From JASEJA01 sp038872535 (GTDB lineage: Archaea > Thermoproteota > Bathyarchaeia > Bathyarchaeales > Bathycorpusculaceae), in NCBI GenBank assembly GCA_038872535.1, contig JAVZJY010000015.1:1-26175 (forward strand): a DNA stretch of 26,175 nt, written 5' to 3'. Of the stretch, positions 15,576-23,314 are shown piece by piece (the stretch's first letter is position 1; every line of letters begins with the position of its first letter). Below the pieces are notes generated by a model. The model saw only the letters and a list, made by a program, of their open reading frames with translations, searched no databases and was not told the DNA's origin. Both the position numbers and the translations under genes were made by a program.

Positions 15576-15816
15576 GATTTTACTGGATACTGACAGTTTA
15601 ATTCCTCCATACTGGAAATGGCTGGCCTTCGATATAATTCTAAAGTTTAGAACGTGAAGAATAATGTTCTTAATTAAAAATAATTAACTATGTAGTAAAG
15701 TTGCTGTTAGGAGGCACTCAAAGAAGAAGGACTGGCTACTATTCTTCAGAAAACGTAAATAAACAACAAGTAAAACTTTAAAATGGTCGAGGTCAGGAAA
15801 AAGTCCATGAAAAACC

Positions 15817-15921
15817 GCCGGGGTAGCCTAGCCTGGAATGGGCGCCAGACTCATAATCTGGAGTCGAATGGGGCTAAGCGCCCAACGCCAGAGGTCGCGG
15901 GCTCGAATCCCGCCCCCGGCA
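15817..15921 (+). tRNA. tRNA-Met (CAT anticodon), elongator type, with variable-loop intron
   Basis: Acceptor stem GCCGGGG (15817-15823) pairs with CCCCGGC (15914-15920), with discriminator A15921 and no encoded CCA. The D stem is GCCT/GGGC (15826-15829, 15840-15843). The anticodon stem CCAGA/TCTGG holds loop CTCATAA with anticodon CAT at 15852-15854. The T arm is GCGGG-CTCGAAT-CCCGC (15897-15913). The anticodon stem lacks the three consecutive G-C pairs of initiator tRNA, so elongator Met is preferred; an Ile(CAT) tRNA is the alternative. A 30-nt intron interrupts the variable region, leaving a normal AGGTC variable loop after splicing. A TATA-like CTTTAAAATG (15776-15785) is at a suitable distance upstream. 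Confidence 0.95.
15864..15893 (+). other. Noncanonical tRNA intron (between tRNA positions 45 and 46)
   Basis: The bulge-helix-bulge splice motif is visible: central 4-bp helix CTGG (15858-15861) with CCAG (15888-15891), with 3-nt bulges AG^T (15862-15864) and AG^G (15892-15894). Cutting after the second bulge base at each site removes 30 nt. The inner intron helix includes TGGG (15869-15872) with CCCA (15881-15884). Removal restores tRNA-Met with a 5-nt variable loop. The outer helix is weak, consistent with the relaxed motifs of noncanonical sites. Confidence 0.85.
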
Positions 15922-15947
15922 TCAGCAGCAATGTGACTCTCTAAGGG

Positions 15948-17129
15948 TTACGTTCGTGAATTATTATTCTCCGATGATACATCAATTGTTGTCGCGCTTC
16001 TTGTTGTTATTTCAGGTTGGTTTCCAAAACCTTTCTTGACATAAGCGTTTTTTATGGTTATTTTTTCGCCTATTTTTAGGTTGCCGGTTTTTTCTGCGTG
16101 TTTTCGCCATGCTGAAACCCATGTTTTGCCTGTTTCGTCTTTTATTTCGAAAACTGTGACTTTTACGTTTTCTCCTCTTGATGTTTTCACTTCTCTAGTA
16201 ATTGGTTTAGATGCAACTTCTCCTTTAACGCTTATGCAGTTTAAGCCTTCCTTTAAATCTGCAATTTTCAAAAACTCTCCCGCATATTCAGCGACTTCAA
16301 TATATGTTTCGGAATCAACGTGAACCTCTAAGCCATCGCCAAGCCCAGACTTCACCTTTCCATTTACCACATTTAGCTTAACGCCTTTCTTCAAAAACTT
16401 CTCAACCTCGTCAACCTTATCATTCCATACAACAACAGCAACCTCATCAGTGCCATCAGCTATGATGAAGCGCATGAGTTTTCCGCTTGTTGAATTGCTT
16501 CTTTGGAAAGTTGATGATGGAAACAGTTCTTTTACCACGCCAGCCAAGTTCACCCTTTTACCCTTATGGACTTTGGAAAGTTCCTTAATCTTCGTTAAGA
16601 ACTTAGCTATTGTCGGATAGTTCCCTATCTCTACATCCTTAGGGTCAATTTCAACTTCGCTTTTTTCCCCGATATGTAGTTCAACTTTTCCGCCAAGTCC
16701 CTCCCTAGTGTAGCCGTGGGAAAAACGCACTATCTGCCCAGTTCTAACTTTACCAGATTCAACAATGTCAGCCTTATCATTCCATAAAACAACACGCAAA
16801 ACCCCGCTTTCATCTGCTACAAGCAAACCAGCAACTTTGCCCTTTTTCCGTCCAGCAAAAGTCTTAGAAGGAAAAAAGGCAACAACACGACCAGCAACAG
16901 TGACATCGCTTAAACCAGGAACCAAATCCTTAAACATCAGCCCATGGGTCGAAGCCTTATCCACCGTGGTTTCAACGCCAAACTCAACTGCAACCATCCG
17001 TAAAAGAACATCATCAGAAATAAGACCACCAGTCTTTTTTCGCGCCTCCTCCAACCGCTCCAAAATCTCCTCTCTAGAAACTTCAGGATGCGTCGAAAGT
17101 ATTTTGGCAATGATCTCCTCCGCGTTCAT
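15948..17129 (-). CDS. rpa: Replication protein A (archaeal single-stranded DNA-binding protein, three OB folds)
   Basis: 393 residues from ATG 17127-17129. A short N-terminal helical domain (EEIIAKILSTHPEVSREEIL) leads to three OB folds: about residues 68-161 (SDVTVAGRVVAFFPSKTF), 181-281 (VNLAGVVKELFPSSTF) and 289-383 (NCISVKGEVASKPITREV). Each has the beta-barrel pattern with a conserved VVLWND/VVVWND/VSAWR strand. It binds and protects ssDNA in replication, repair and recombination. No C-terminal zinc finger is present. A TTG at 17156 would add nine residues, but the ATG fits family N-termini better. The gene converges on the tRNA and is divergent from the DUF131 pair. Confidence 0.9.
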   Translation of the reverse strand: MNAEEIIAKILSTHPEVSREEILERLEEARKKTGGLISDDVLLRMVAVEFGVETTVDKASTHGLMFKDLVPGLSDVTVAGRVVAFFPSKTFAGRKKGKVAGLLVADESGVLRVVLWNDKADIVESGKVRTGQIVRFSHGYTREGLGGKVELHIGEKSEVEIDPKDVEIGNYPTIAKFLTKIKELSKVHKGKRVNLAGVVKELFPSSTFQRSNSTSGKLMRFIIADGTDEVAVVVWNDKVDEVEKFLKKGVKLNVVNGKVKSGLGDGLEVHVDSETYIEVAEYAGEFLKIADLKEGLNCISVKGEVASKPITREVKTSRGENVKVTVFEIKDETGKTWVSAWRKHAEKTGNLKIGEKITIKNAYVKKGFGNQPEITTRSATTIDVSSENNNSRT

Positions 17130-17222
17130 TTTAACTTCAATACCGCTGAAGAACAAGGGGGTAAATGCGCTATAAAGTTTATTAGAGGCTTCACTCGCCC
17201 TTCTAATTTGGATGGGAAAAAA

Positions 17223-17492
17223 GTGGCAACGACACCAGAAACACTTTATGAATTGGGCACAGCCCTAATTCTCATTGGAGCACTTATAATTCTAATTTCA
17301 CTCGCATTACTGTTTATGAAAAGCGCCAAGGGAGAAAGAAAAGTGAAGGGCGGAGGAGCCATAATAATCGGACCTTTCCCAATAATTTTTGGAACAGATA
17401 AAGAATCAGTAAAGACGGTTTTGTGGCTTGCATTAGCCCTTACAATATTGCTTATAATTGCCATGGTGCTCTTTCACCTAATGCTCAAATGA
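17223..17492 (+). CDS. DUF131/TIGR00304-like membrane protein
   Basis: 89 residues. Two membrane helices (ALILIGALIILISLALLF, and VLWLALALTILLIIAMVLF) flank a short basic loop with the signature GAIIIGPFPIIFGTDK. This matches the small archaeal DUF131 family of unknown function. GTG 17223 is chosen because a TATA-like TATAAAG (17171-17177) predicts transcription from about 17200 and GGATGGG lies shortly upstream; a longer reading back to 17088 would overlap RPA in a non-homologous leader. It is followed 17 nt later by a related gene. Confidence 0.8.
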   Translation: MATTPETLYELGTALILIGALIILISLALLFMKSAKGERKVKGGGAIIIGPFPIIFGTDKESVKTVLWLALALTILLIIAMVLFHLMLK

Positions 17493-17509
17493 TGGAGAGT
17501 GCGTAGCTC

Positions 17510-17791
17510 TTGACAGAAACTGAGGAAAACAAAAACAATGACAAAAGCGAGTTCAAAAAACTCTTTCTAATGTTCACTATCGGTTTTCTGGCAATTTTTG
17601 CTGGTGTTGCAATTTTGGCTGTTGCCACTGTTCTTTCTGGCGGTTCAGTGGATGTGGGCGGAGTAATTTTCATATGGTTTATCCCAATAGTTTTTGGAGC
17701 TGGACCCCACGCGGCTTGGATGATTTTATTCGCTTTTATCCTTGCAGTTTTAAGCCTAATAATATTTTTGATTTCTTATGGAAAAGGGTAA
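17510..17791 (+). CDS. DUF131-like membrane protein (second copy)
   Basis: 93 residues with a hydrophilic N-terminus (TETEENKNNDKSEFKK) and two membrane helices (LFLMFTIGFLAIFAGVAILA and AWMILFAFILAVLSLIIFLI). The loop GGVIFIWFIPIVFGAGP parallels the GPFPIIFG signature of the upstream gene, suggesting tandem duplication and divergence. TTG 17510 follows GGAGAG at a rather long spacing. Function is unknown; the pair may form a complex in the membrane. Confidence 0.72.
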   Translation: MTETEENKNNDKSEFKKLFLMFTIGFLAIFAGVAILAVATVLSGGSVDVGGVIFIWFIPIVFGAGPHAAWMILFAFILAVLSLIIFLISYGKG

Positions 17792-17817
17792 GCAGCAAGA
17801 GAAATCGAGTGGTTTTC

Positions 17818-17934
17818 TTATTTTGCTTTTTCCTCTTTGCCGTAGAAGGCGTAGAGAAATATTAGAACCAGCGCGATGAAGGTTGCTGTCATGAGGATGT
17901 ACTTGAGCATTTCAAAGTATTCTGCGGGGGTCAT
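17818..17934 (-). CDS. Very small single-span membrane protein, 38 aa
   Basis: I find ATG at 17932-17934 and TAA at 17818-17820. The product is MTPAEYFEMLKYILMT continuing through a hydrophobic stretch (ATFIALVLIFLYAFYG) to a basic tail EEKAK: one membrane span, likely N-terminus out or amphipathic. AGAGAGGA lies about 9 nt upstream of the ATG. The clean start, ribosome-binding site and membrane pattern favour a true gene. It is just upstream of nothing on the same strand and follows the SWIM gene by 39 nt, so it may be the last gene of that transcript. Confidence 0.62.
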   Translation of the reverse strand: MTPAEYFEMLKYILMTATFIALVLIFLYAFYGKEEKAK

Positions 17935-17973
17935 TTTTCGAATCCTCTCTCTCCAATATTTTAGTTGAAGTAT

Positions 17974-18384
17974 TTAAACGGTAGCCCTTTTCCACTCGTT
18001 CATTAAGGAGTCGTAAAGCTCGTCTCTTTCTTCTATGGTTTCGTACCATGCAAGTGACTTAGCTATTTTTTGTGCGATGAGGTGGTAGCACAAGTGGGTC
18101 TCTTTGTCTAAGACTCGAAAGTAGAAGTCGTCGCATGTGCAAAACTCTGCTTCCGGCATTATCAAATAGTCTCTCTCCTTTCCAACGACAATCCACACTA
18201 TTCTGCCGCTGGGGTTAAAGATGTATTTTTTAACGCGTCCTTCCCGTAGAGCTTCAAAGGCTTTTGTGAAGCGTTGACCAAAGGCTTCGTAAAGTTTTGT
18301 TAGGTTCTTGCCAGTTATTTTGCCTTCAGCCTTAGCTTGTTTGCATATGGCATTTAGCAAATTGATTTCTGAGTTTTCTGTCAT
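17974..18384 (-). CDS. SWIM zinc-finger protein
   Basis: 136 residues. The C-terminal half contains FCTCDDFYF and LCYH, giving Cys82-x-Cys84-x14-Cys99-x-His101, the CxC...CxH zinc pattern of SWIM domains. The preceding beta segments (YIFNPSGRIVWIVVGKERDY) are the usual SWIM lead-in. SWIM domains bind DNA or protein; archaeal relatives include recombination-associated SWS1-like proteins, so a role near RadA paralogues is conceivable but unproven. The ATG at 18384 is clear. It lies 40 nt downstream of the Hsp20 gene on the same strand. Confidence 0.8.
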   Translation of the reverse strand: MTENSEINLLNAICKQAKAEGKITGKNLTKLYEAFGQRFTKAFEALREGRVKKYIFNPSGRIVWIVVGKERDYLIMPEAEFCTCDDFYFRVLDKETHLCYHLIAQKIAKSLAWYETIEERDELYDSLMNEWKRATV

Positions 18385-18424
18385 AGGAGCACGTGCTTTG
18401 AAGAGCCAATGTTGGGAGAGTTGG

Positions 18425-19021
18425 CTACTCTATGCTTAATGGTTCGCCTTTCGGCTTCTTTTCTTCTTTCTTTGGCAGTTTAACTTCTAGAACTCCGTTT
18501 CTGTACTCTGTTTTCGCTTCTTTAATGTTCACTTTTGCTGGCAATGTCACTTCTTTGTAGTATTTGCGTTGAGGCGTGTCAACTGAAATCGTTAGCGTAT
18601 CCTCTGTGGCATGTAATTTTATGTCCTTCTTCTCAACTCCAGGAAGCTCAGCAACCACTTGAATCTCACCGTCCGTCTCAATCACGTCTACAAGGGGTTC
18701 GCGTTCTTCCTTAACTTGAGGCCCTAGACGACCAGGTTTAACGTTTCCGAACTCACGTATCTCGGGTTTCCCGTCGGGGCCTATTTTCACGCTGTAACCA
18801 TAAACAAAGGGGCCCCACTCGCGCACTGTTGAGCCGTCTGGGAGTTTGCGTTCTCTAACGTAGTCTTTCGGGATTCGCGAAGTGAAAGTTTTGAATTCCT
18901 CTTCCATCATTTTCTCCATTTCTCTGAACATTTGGTCGATATCCTCGAAGAACCAGCCTCTGAAGAAGGGGAAGCGTCTTCTTCTAAACCATTCTGGAAA
19001 ATCCTCATCTTCCGAAGGCAT
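18425..19021 (-). CDS. hsp20: Hsp20 / alpha-crystallin family small heat-shock protein
   Basis: 198 residues, longer than many Hsp20 proteins because of a 100-residue N-terminal part with aromatic and acidic runs (PEWFRRRRFPFFRGWFFEDI). The alpha-crystallin domain starts near EPLVDVIETDGEIQVV, contains AELPGVEKKDIKL and TLTISVDT, and ends with the conserved YRNGVLEVKLPK. The tail is Lys/Glu-rich. It is an ATP-independent holdase that keeps unfolding proteins soluble. GGTGAAAAG precedes the ATG closely. Confidence 0.93.
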   Translation of the reverse strand: MPSEDEDFPEWFRRRRFPFFRGWFFEDIDQMFREMEKMMEEEFKTFTSRIPKDYVRERKLPDGSTVREWGPFVYGYSVKIGPDGKPEIREFGNVKPGRLGPQVKEEREPLVDVIETDGEIQVVAELPGVEKKDIKLHATEDTLTISVDTPQRKYYKEVTLPAKVNIKEAKTEYRNGVLEVKLPKKEEKKPKGEPLSIE

Positions 19022-19069
19022 CTTTTCACCTTTGTAGTTTGAAGAGGTTTTACATCTATAAATTTTGTG

Positions 19070-19912
19070 CTAACTTGGAAGTTGGAGGTGTTTTAGGGTT
19101 CCTAAAAATGTTCCGTCAAGAAGGTATGTTTCAGCGTTTTCTATGTCAACTCCTTCTGCACGGAGAACAGGACCCACTATTTTCTCGTTTCTTGTTTTTT
19201 CACCTAGTTTTTCGTTTAACGGTTTTCCTCCTAAAAAATCGTTAAAGGATGGCATTATGAAAAGTTGAGAGGTTTTAGGCCTAATTTTGTAGCGGGTCCA
19301 TAAAGTTTCCGCGGGGCTTTTTTCAACTTTTATTTTATGTTTCAAAAGCACTATTTTTGCCAGTTGAGTTCCATCACAGTTTGCTTTAACCCAAACTTGC
19401 CTTATTATTCTGAAGCCTGCCGGGTCGCGGAACGACACAACTGGGTGAACGTGTCCCATCACCAAGGTTTTACATTTTAGAAGTAGCGGGGATGGCCAAC
19501 GGTGTCCGTGGAAAAGGCCTATTTCACCTATTACCGTGCCTGTTGCGGGTAGGATTTTTATGTTTTCTGGGAGAAGCGGTTCAAGGTTTCCGTCGTGGTT
19601 TCCGCATATTATCTGGATTTCCTTTACTTGTTTTTTGAGTTCGTTGAAGAATTCAGGCACGTCTTGCCACTCGCTTATTTCTGCTTTGGCCACTGTGTGT
19701 TTTACGTCGCCGAGGATTAAGAGACGTTCAGGTTTACATGCTGATAAAACTTCTTTCAGTTTGTTTAGAAGTCTCGGCGTCTGGGTTGGGACATGTATTC
19801 CTTTTTCTGATAGGGCTATTTCCCATCCTATGTGAAGGTCTGCTATTACCAGTGTTCGCGATTCCTTCGCCTTTATTAGAGCAGCTGGATGTGGAGTTAA
19901 AGGTGTTATCAT
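19070..19912 (-). CDS. Archaeal metallophosphoesterase (SbcD-related, TIGR00024-like)
   Basis: 280 residues of the calcineurin-like fold. The dimetal motifs are all present: DLH (Asp25, His27), GD (Asp69), GNHD (104-107), GLFHGHRWP with His135 and His137, and GHVH (153-156). The pattern and length fit the archaeal SbcD-related family (TIGR00024). It probably hydrolyses phosphoester bonds, with a nucleic acid or nucleotide as substrate unproven. The first ATG overlaps the stop of the upstream inositol monophosphatase family gene by 4 nt, so translational coupling is likely. The 80-residue tail after the core is of unknown role. Confidence 0.88.
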   Translation of the reverse strand: MITPLTPHPAALIKAKESRTLVIADLHIGWEIALSEKGIHVPTQTPRLLNKLKEVLSACKPERLLILGDVKHTVAKAEISEWQDVPEFFNELKKQVKEIQIICGNHDGNLEPLLPENIKILPATGTVIGEIGLFHGHRWPSPLLLKCKTLVMGHVHPVVSFRDPAGFRIIRQVWVKANCDGTQLAKIVLLKHKIKVEKSPAETLWTRYKIRPKTSQLFIMPSFNDFLGGKPLNEKLGEKTRNEKIVGPVLRAEGVDIENAETYLLDGTFLGTLKHLQLPS

Positions 19913-20748
19913 TTCTTTTCCTTTTCGATGTTTAACAAGTTCAGTATTGTTCTGTGAATTTTTTGGTTTGCTGCTGCTATGAAGGTTACTTTTTGTTTTG
20001 GGTCAAGCTTAAAGTTTAACGGTTTTCCGTCGGGGGTTGTGATTTTTGCGCCTGCTTCTTTTATTATCAGCCATGCGGCTGCTGTATCTGTTGCTCTGAG
20101 TTTTCCACGGATGTCTATGAAAGCGTCTGTTGTTCCATCTGCTACATAACATAATTCGAGGGCGTTCGCCCCCAAGTGGCGTATATGGCTTGTCCTTTGG
20201 ATTAGGCTTGTTAGGCGTGGGGCAATCTGGCTGACTTTGTAAGTGTTTAGGTCTACTCCTATTACGGCTTCTTCAAGTGATGTAGTCTTCGATGGGGCTA
20301 TTTTTTGGTTGTTGCGGTAGGCTCCTTTGTCTTTTTGCGCAGTGTAAGTTGTGTCGTGTAAAAAGTCTGCCACAAGAGATGCGTATATAGTTTTTAATGT
20401 TGGTTTTGTGGATATGGCGATTGATGTGGCATAGAAGGGTATGCCTCTCGTGAGGTTTGTTGTTCCGTCTATGGGGTCTGCTGTAACATAATGCTTATGG
20501 GGGTTCGAACCATATTCCTTTATGCCTGATTCCTCGCTTATGAGCGTGAAAGAAACGTTATATTCTTTGAGTGTGTTTATTATGGCGTTTTCCGCGGCTA
20601 AGTCTATCTGTTTTATTGGATCTCCGCCGGCGCCTATGCCTAAGTCTGGCTGGGGCTGTTTCAGTGTTTTAAATAGTGGGGTAATCTGTTTTTGTATGTT
20701 GTTTTTGCATTTTATAAGGATGTTTAGCCAGTTGGTTTGTTCTGTCAT
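19909..20748 (-). CDS. Inositol monophosphatase family protein / archaeal FBPase
   Basis: 279 residues. The Li+-sensitive phosphatase motifs are complete: GDPIKQIDLAAE (42-53), SEESG (71-75) and DPIDGTTNL (91-99), plus the late metal ligand Asp221 (RATDTAAAW). This family in archaea often has both inositol-1-phosphatase and fructose-1,6-bisphosphatase activity (class IV), so a role in gluconeogenesis or in inositol synthesis for phospholipids is likely. ATG 20748 is clear. It overlaps the metallophosphoesterase by 4 nt. Reading across 20490-20515 gives a T-loop-like string by chance, within this gene. Confidence 0.92.
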   Translation of the reverse strand: MTEQTNWLNILIKCKNNIQKQITPLFKTLKQPQPDLGIGAGGDPIKQIDLAAENAIINTLKEYNVSFTLISEESGIKEYGSNPHKHYVTADPIDGTTNLTRGIPFYATSIAISTKPTLKTIYASLVADFLHDTTYTAQKDKGAYRNNQKIAPSKTTSLEEAVIGVDLNTYKVSQIAPRLTSLIQRTSHIRHLGANALELCYVADGTTDAFIDIRGKLRATDTAAAWLIIKEAGAKITTPDGKPLNFKLDPKQKVTFIAAANQKIHRTILNLLNIEKEKK

Positions 20749-20881
20749 TTTGTATTCTCCGCTATTTTATGTTGTTTTTGAATAAAGAGTTTGCTAAACG
20801 AATTGATTATGAATAGTGTTCTAGAAAAAACTTCTGAAAGACAACCTCATAAAAAATTTAAGCGAACATGGCTATAGGGTA

Positions 20882-21124
20882 ATGCATCTGCTGGAGGACA
20901 TACAAACGACGACAAAAATGGCAAAAATCATTGATCTGCTCAGCGATGGAAAATGGCATACATTTGAGGAAATACAGGAAACAACGAAACTAACCAAAGA
21001 TAGCATTATGCGCGTCATACAGTTTTTGAAAGAATACGGTTTTGCGGTGTCTGATGAGGAAGAACGTAAAATAAGGCTTGACGAGAATGTTCGAAAATTT
21101 CTTGCCCAAGCCGTCACGTCATGA
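20882..21124 (+). CDS. Small winged-helix protein
   Basis: 80 residues: KIIDLLSDGKWHTFEEIQET, recognition region TKDSIMRVIQFLKEYGFAV and a short wing (SDEEERKIRLDENVRKFL) form one winged helix. Probably a small regulator. ATG 20882 is used; ATG 20918 (12 codons on) is an alternative with no better Shine-Dalgarno. It converges on and overlaps the next minus-strand gene by 11 nt at their 3' ends. Confidence 0.7.
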   Translation: MHLLEDIQTTTKMAKIIDLLSDGKWHTFEEIQETTKLTKDSIMRVIQFLKEYGFAVSDEEERKIRLDENVRKFLAQAVTS

Positions 21125-21398
21125 GGTTTTTTAAACCCTTATACGCCTTCAAAAACTTTCTGCCCTTTTCCGTAATCCCAACTGAACTAAGGTTGCCATG
21201 CCCGCTTTTTCCATTTAAAAGTCCCTTTTTATGTAAGAATTCCAGATAGTAATTTAACTGCCTAAAACTCAAATTGCAACGGTTCATAAGATAGGTCTTC
21301 TTAATGTTGTCTTGGGATGCTTCCAAAATTTCTGCGATTATGTCTAGACATCCTCGATGGGTATTACTACGTTTCACACTGTTTGTTTTTGAACTCAT
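21114..21398 (-). CDS. Winged-helix DNA-binding protein (HTH_45-like)
   Basis: 94 residues. CLDIIAEILEASQDNIKKTY, a recognition helix (NLSFRQLNYYLEFLHKKGLL) and the wing (NGKSGHGNLSSVGITEKGRK) form the compact archaeal winged helix often seen as HTH_45. ATG 21396-21398 is preferred over an adjacent TTG one codon upstream; no strong Shine-Dalgarno is visible. It overlaps the convergent winged-helix gene by 11 nt at 3' ends. Confidence 0.75.
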   Translation of the reverse strand: MSSKTNSVKRSNTHRGCLDIIAEILEASQDNIKKTYLMNRCNLSFRQLNYYLEFLHKKGLLNGKSGHGNLSSVGITEKGRKFLKAYKGLKNLMT

Positions 21399-21549
21399 CA
21401 AAACAGCCCCGTCTTGAAGGCTGCTAAAGCCCCTTTCTCCCTAGTAAGTTTTAGGGGATGGTGGATTTAAGTGTTCTGAAAATAGGTGCAATATAATAAA
21501 AAGAGAAGCTTGTTATAAAAATGAAGCGATGGGTTGTTTAGTGGTCTCT

Positions 21550-21960
21550 TTAAGATAGGCGGAGTTTACTTAAAACCTTCTCTAAATCGGCGTCTTTCTC
21601 TAGAAAAACGCTTACTCTGTTCTCACCGTCCGTTAGAGAAAGCATCTTTACATTTTTTCCTTCGATTACTATGTTTTTGAACCCGCCTAAATTGAAAAGC
21701 TCTGAAAGTTCCTCACCCGCGTCAAGTGCTGAAGAGGAAAGGATGGCATAGTCGATGATTTTTGTTGGGTCTTTCAAGTCTATGGATGCAGAGGCGGAGT
21801 TTCTTAAGATATAGCCAATAACGCCATCATACGCCTTAATCTCTTCGAGGCTTGACCGTAAATCTTCCACAGATGCTGTTTCAACAACTGCGGCTTTGGT
21901 TATTGTTTCGGTCTCTTCTAGAACTGCCTTCTTTTTCTTAGTCATAGCTTGTGCCTCCAT
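21550..21960 (-). CDS. Roadblock/LC7-like domain protein
   Basis: 136 residues. A polar N-terminus (MTKKKKAVLEETETI) precedes a roadblock-like alpha-beta domain from about residue 35: SSLEEIKAYDGVIGYILRNS, helix TKIIDYAILSSSALDAGEEL, then strands KNIVIEGKNVKMLSLTD and NRVSVFLEKD. Such domains dimerise and often regulate Ras-like GTPases, polarity or motility. The ATG overlaps the stop of the preceding gene by 1 nt (TAATG), implying coupling. No GTPase gene is visible nearby. Confidence 0.78.
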   Translation of the reverse strand: MEAQAMTKKKKAVLEETETITKAAVVETASVEDLRSSLEEIKAYDGVIGYILRNSASASIDLKDPTKIIDYAILSSSALDAGEELSELFNLGGFKNIVIEGKNVKMLSLTDGENRVSVFLEKDADLEKVLSKLRLS

Positions 21961-22769
21961 TACTCGATTACTGGTTTAACCCTGACGAGCTCACCTTTCT
22001 TAATTTCTAATGTGAGCTGTATTTTCTCCGGCATTTGAATTATTCCCTTCCCCTCATACTTTGCATCCTTTATCGGTTTGACTTTGCATCGGGTTGACTT
22101 ACCATCGAAGGTTTCAATTTCAACCTCTGCGATTTCTCTGTCGTTGTAGAGCTCGTTCCATTGCGTCAACACCACGCTGTCGATGCGCACAGTGTCTGAC
22201 GGAACAAGCAAACCGCCAAGATTTTCAACAATAAGCTGACTTACAGGGGGCTCGGGAAGCAGAGGTTCAGGTTCCGCTGTCCTCTTTTTCTCTTCAATTG
22301 TAGTTTCTTGGATGGGTTCTTCGACGTTTTCCTCGGGTTCTTCAACCTTTGGGGCTTCTGTTTCAATTTCTAAGGATGGAGGGGCGCTTTTAATGGGGGC
22401 AGGGTGAATTTTATCAAGCAGTTTAAGGACTGTTGGTATTAGGACGTTGGTTAGAGTGTTCACGTAGTTCATGTCTGCTTTTGCGGGTGTTACTGTGACT
22501 AGGTAAAATTCGCCCATGCTTGAGACGTTTACTCTGCCCATATTTCCGTTAATGACGGCGCATTTGAAACCTCCGATAGCGTCGGCTTTTTCCAGTATGT
22601 CGTCAAACAAGTCCGTGACCCGCATAATAGTCTTTTCAGAGGTTTTCCCGTCTCCAATAGTGATTTCTCCGTCTTTTTTGAACATGAAAGCGCTGGTTAT
22701 GTCTGGGCAGACGTTTAACATTTCGTTTAGAGCGTTCTTTAACGCGAAAGAGTATAGCTCAGAATCCAT
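21960..22769 (-). CDS. Roadblock-like protein with acidic linker and C-terminal beta domain
   Basis: 269 residues from ATG 22767-22769, with AGGAAG about 8 nt upstream (a GTG at 22778 lacks proper spacing). Residues 1-125 resemble a Roadblock/LC7 fold (SELYSFALKNALNEMLNVCP, ITSAFMFKKDGEITIGD, GFKCAVINGNMGRVNVSSMG). Residues 130-175 are a Pro/Glu-rich disordered linker (EAPKVEEPEENVEEPIQE). The last 85 residues are beta-rich (SQLIVENLGGLLVPSDTVRI, AEVEIETFDGKSTRCKV) and unassigned. It lies between the coiled-coil gene and a second Roadblock gene, so the two Roadblock proteins probably form a heterodimer or share a complex. Confidence 0.75.
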   Translation of the reverse strand: MDSELYSFALKNALNEMLNVCPDITSAFMFKKDGEITIGDGKTSEKTIMRVTDLFDDILEKADAIGGFKCAVINGNMGRVNVSSMGEFYLVTVTPAKADMNYVNTLTNVLIPTVLKLLDKIHPAPIKSAPPSLEIETEAPKVEEPEENVEEPIQETTIEEKKRTAEPEPLLPEPPVSQLIVENLGGLLVPSDTVRIDSVVLTQWNELYNDREIAEVEIETFDGKSTRCKVKPIKDAKYEGKGIIQMPEKIQLTLEIKKGELVRVKPVIE

Positions 22770-22790
22770 GTATTTCACTTCCTATGACTT

Positions 22791-23216
22791 TTAGGATATT
22801 TTGAAGAGAATGCGCTCCGGCACGCCGTCATGCACTACTACCAAGTACTTTAAGCCTTCTGTGTCGCCGAGTTGGTCTAGCCACTTTAATGCTTCACGGG
22901 TTTTCTGCAAGAGCAATAGTCTTTCCTGAAAGCTTCTTACAACCTCTTCTATGGCTGTTAGTTCATGGAAGGGGTTGGCGTCTAAGACTATGTTTAGATT
23001 GCCTATTGTGATTTCGCCTAGGCTTTCGGTTGCAGCCTTTTTCCCAGCCAACTTCATGACGACTTCACGGATTTTCTTTGATTTTTCAGCCAAAGCCCGT
23101 ATGTCGTCTAGTCGGCGCAGGTATTCGCCTAGCGTGCTTTTTGTTTCAGATATTTCTTTTTCAAGGGTTTCAGCTATCTCTTCAGCTGAAGTGTACTCCT
23201 TTATTTCTACCACCAT
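22791..23216 (-). CDS. Coiled-coil hypothetical protein upstream of Roadblock genes
   Basis: 141 residues. An N-terminal coiled coil (SAEEIAETLEKEISETKSTL) and a second helix (IEEVVRSFQERLLLLQKTRE) flank a beta-like segment (GEITIGNLNIVLDANPFHEL), ending in LVVVHDGVPERILFKI. No family was recognised. A strong GGAGGTG lies 10 nt before the ATG. It begins a three-gene set with the two Roadblock proteins and follows the pilin by about 100 nt on the same strand. Confidence 0.72.
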   Translation of the reverse strand: MVVEIKEYTSAEEIAETLEKEISETKSTLGEYLRRLDDIRALAEKSKKIREVVMKLAGKKAATESLGEITIGNLNIVLDANPFHELTAIEEVVRSFQERLLLLQKTREALKWLDQLGDTEGLKYLVVVHDGVPERILFKIS

Positions 23217-23314
23217 TTTGTTCTTGCACCTCCAACATCTGGAAACAATAGAGGGAAACTGATAGAGGTTTTAACTCACCCTACCCCCAAACTTTTGCAG
23301 ACAAAGGATAGGAG

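Noticed and set aside
20495..20515. T-loop-like GGGGGTTCGAACC suggesting a tRNA
   Set aside because: Lies inside the inositol monophosphatase gene; no acceptor, D or anticodon stems fit around it.
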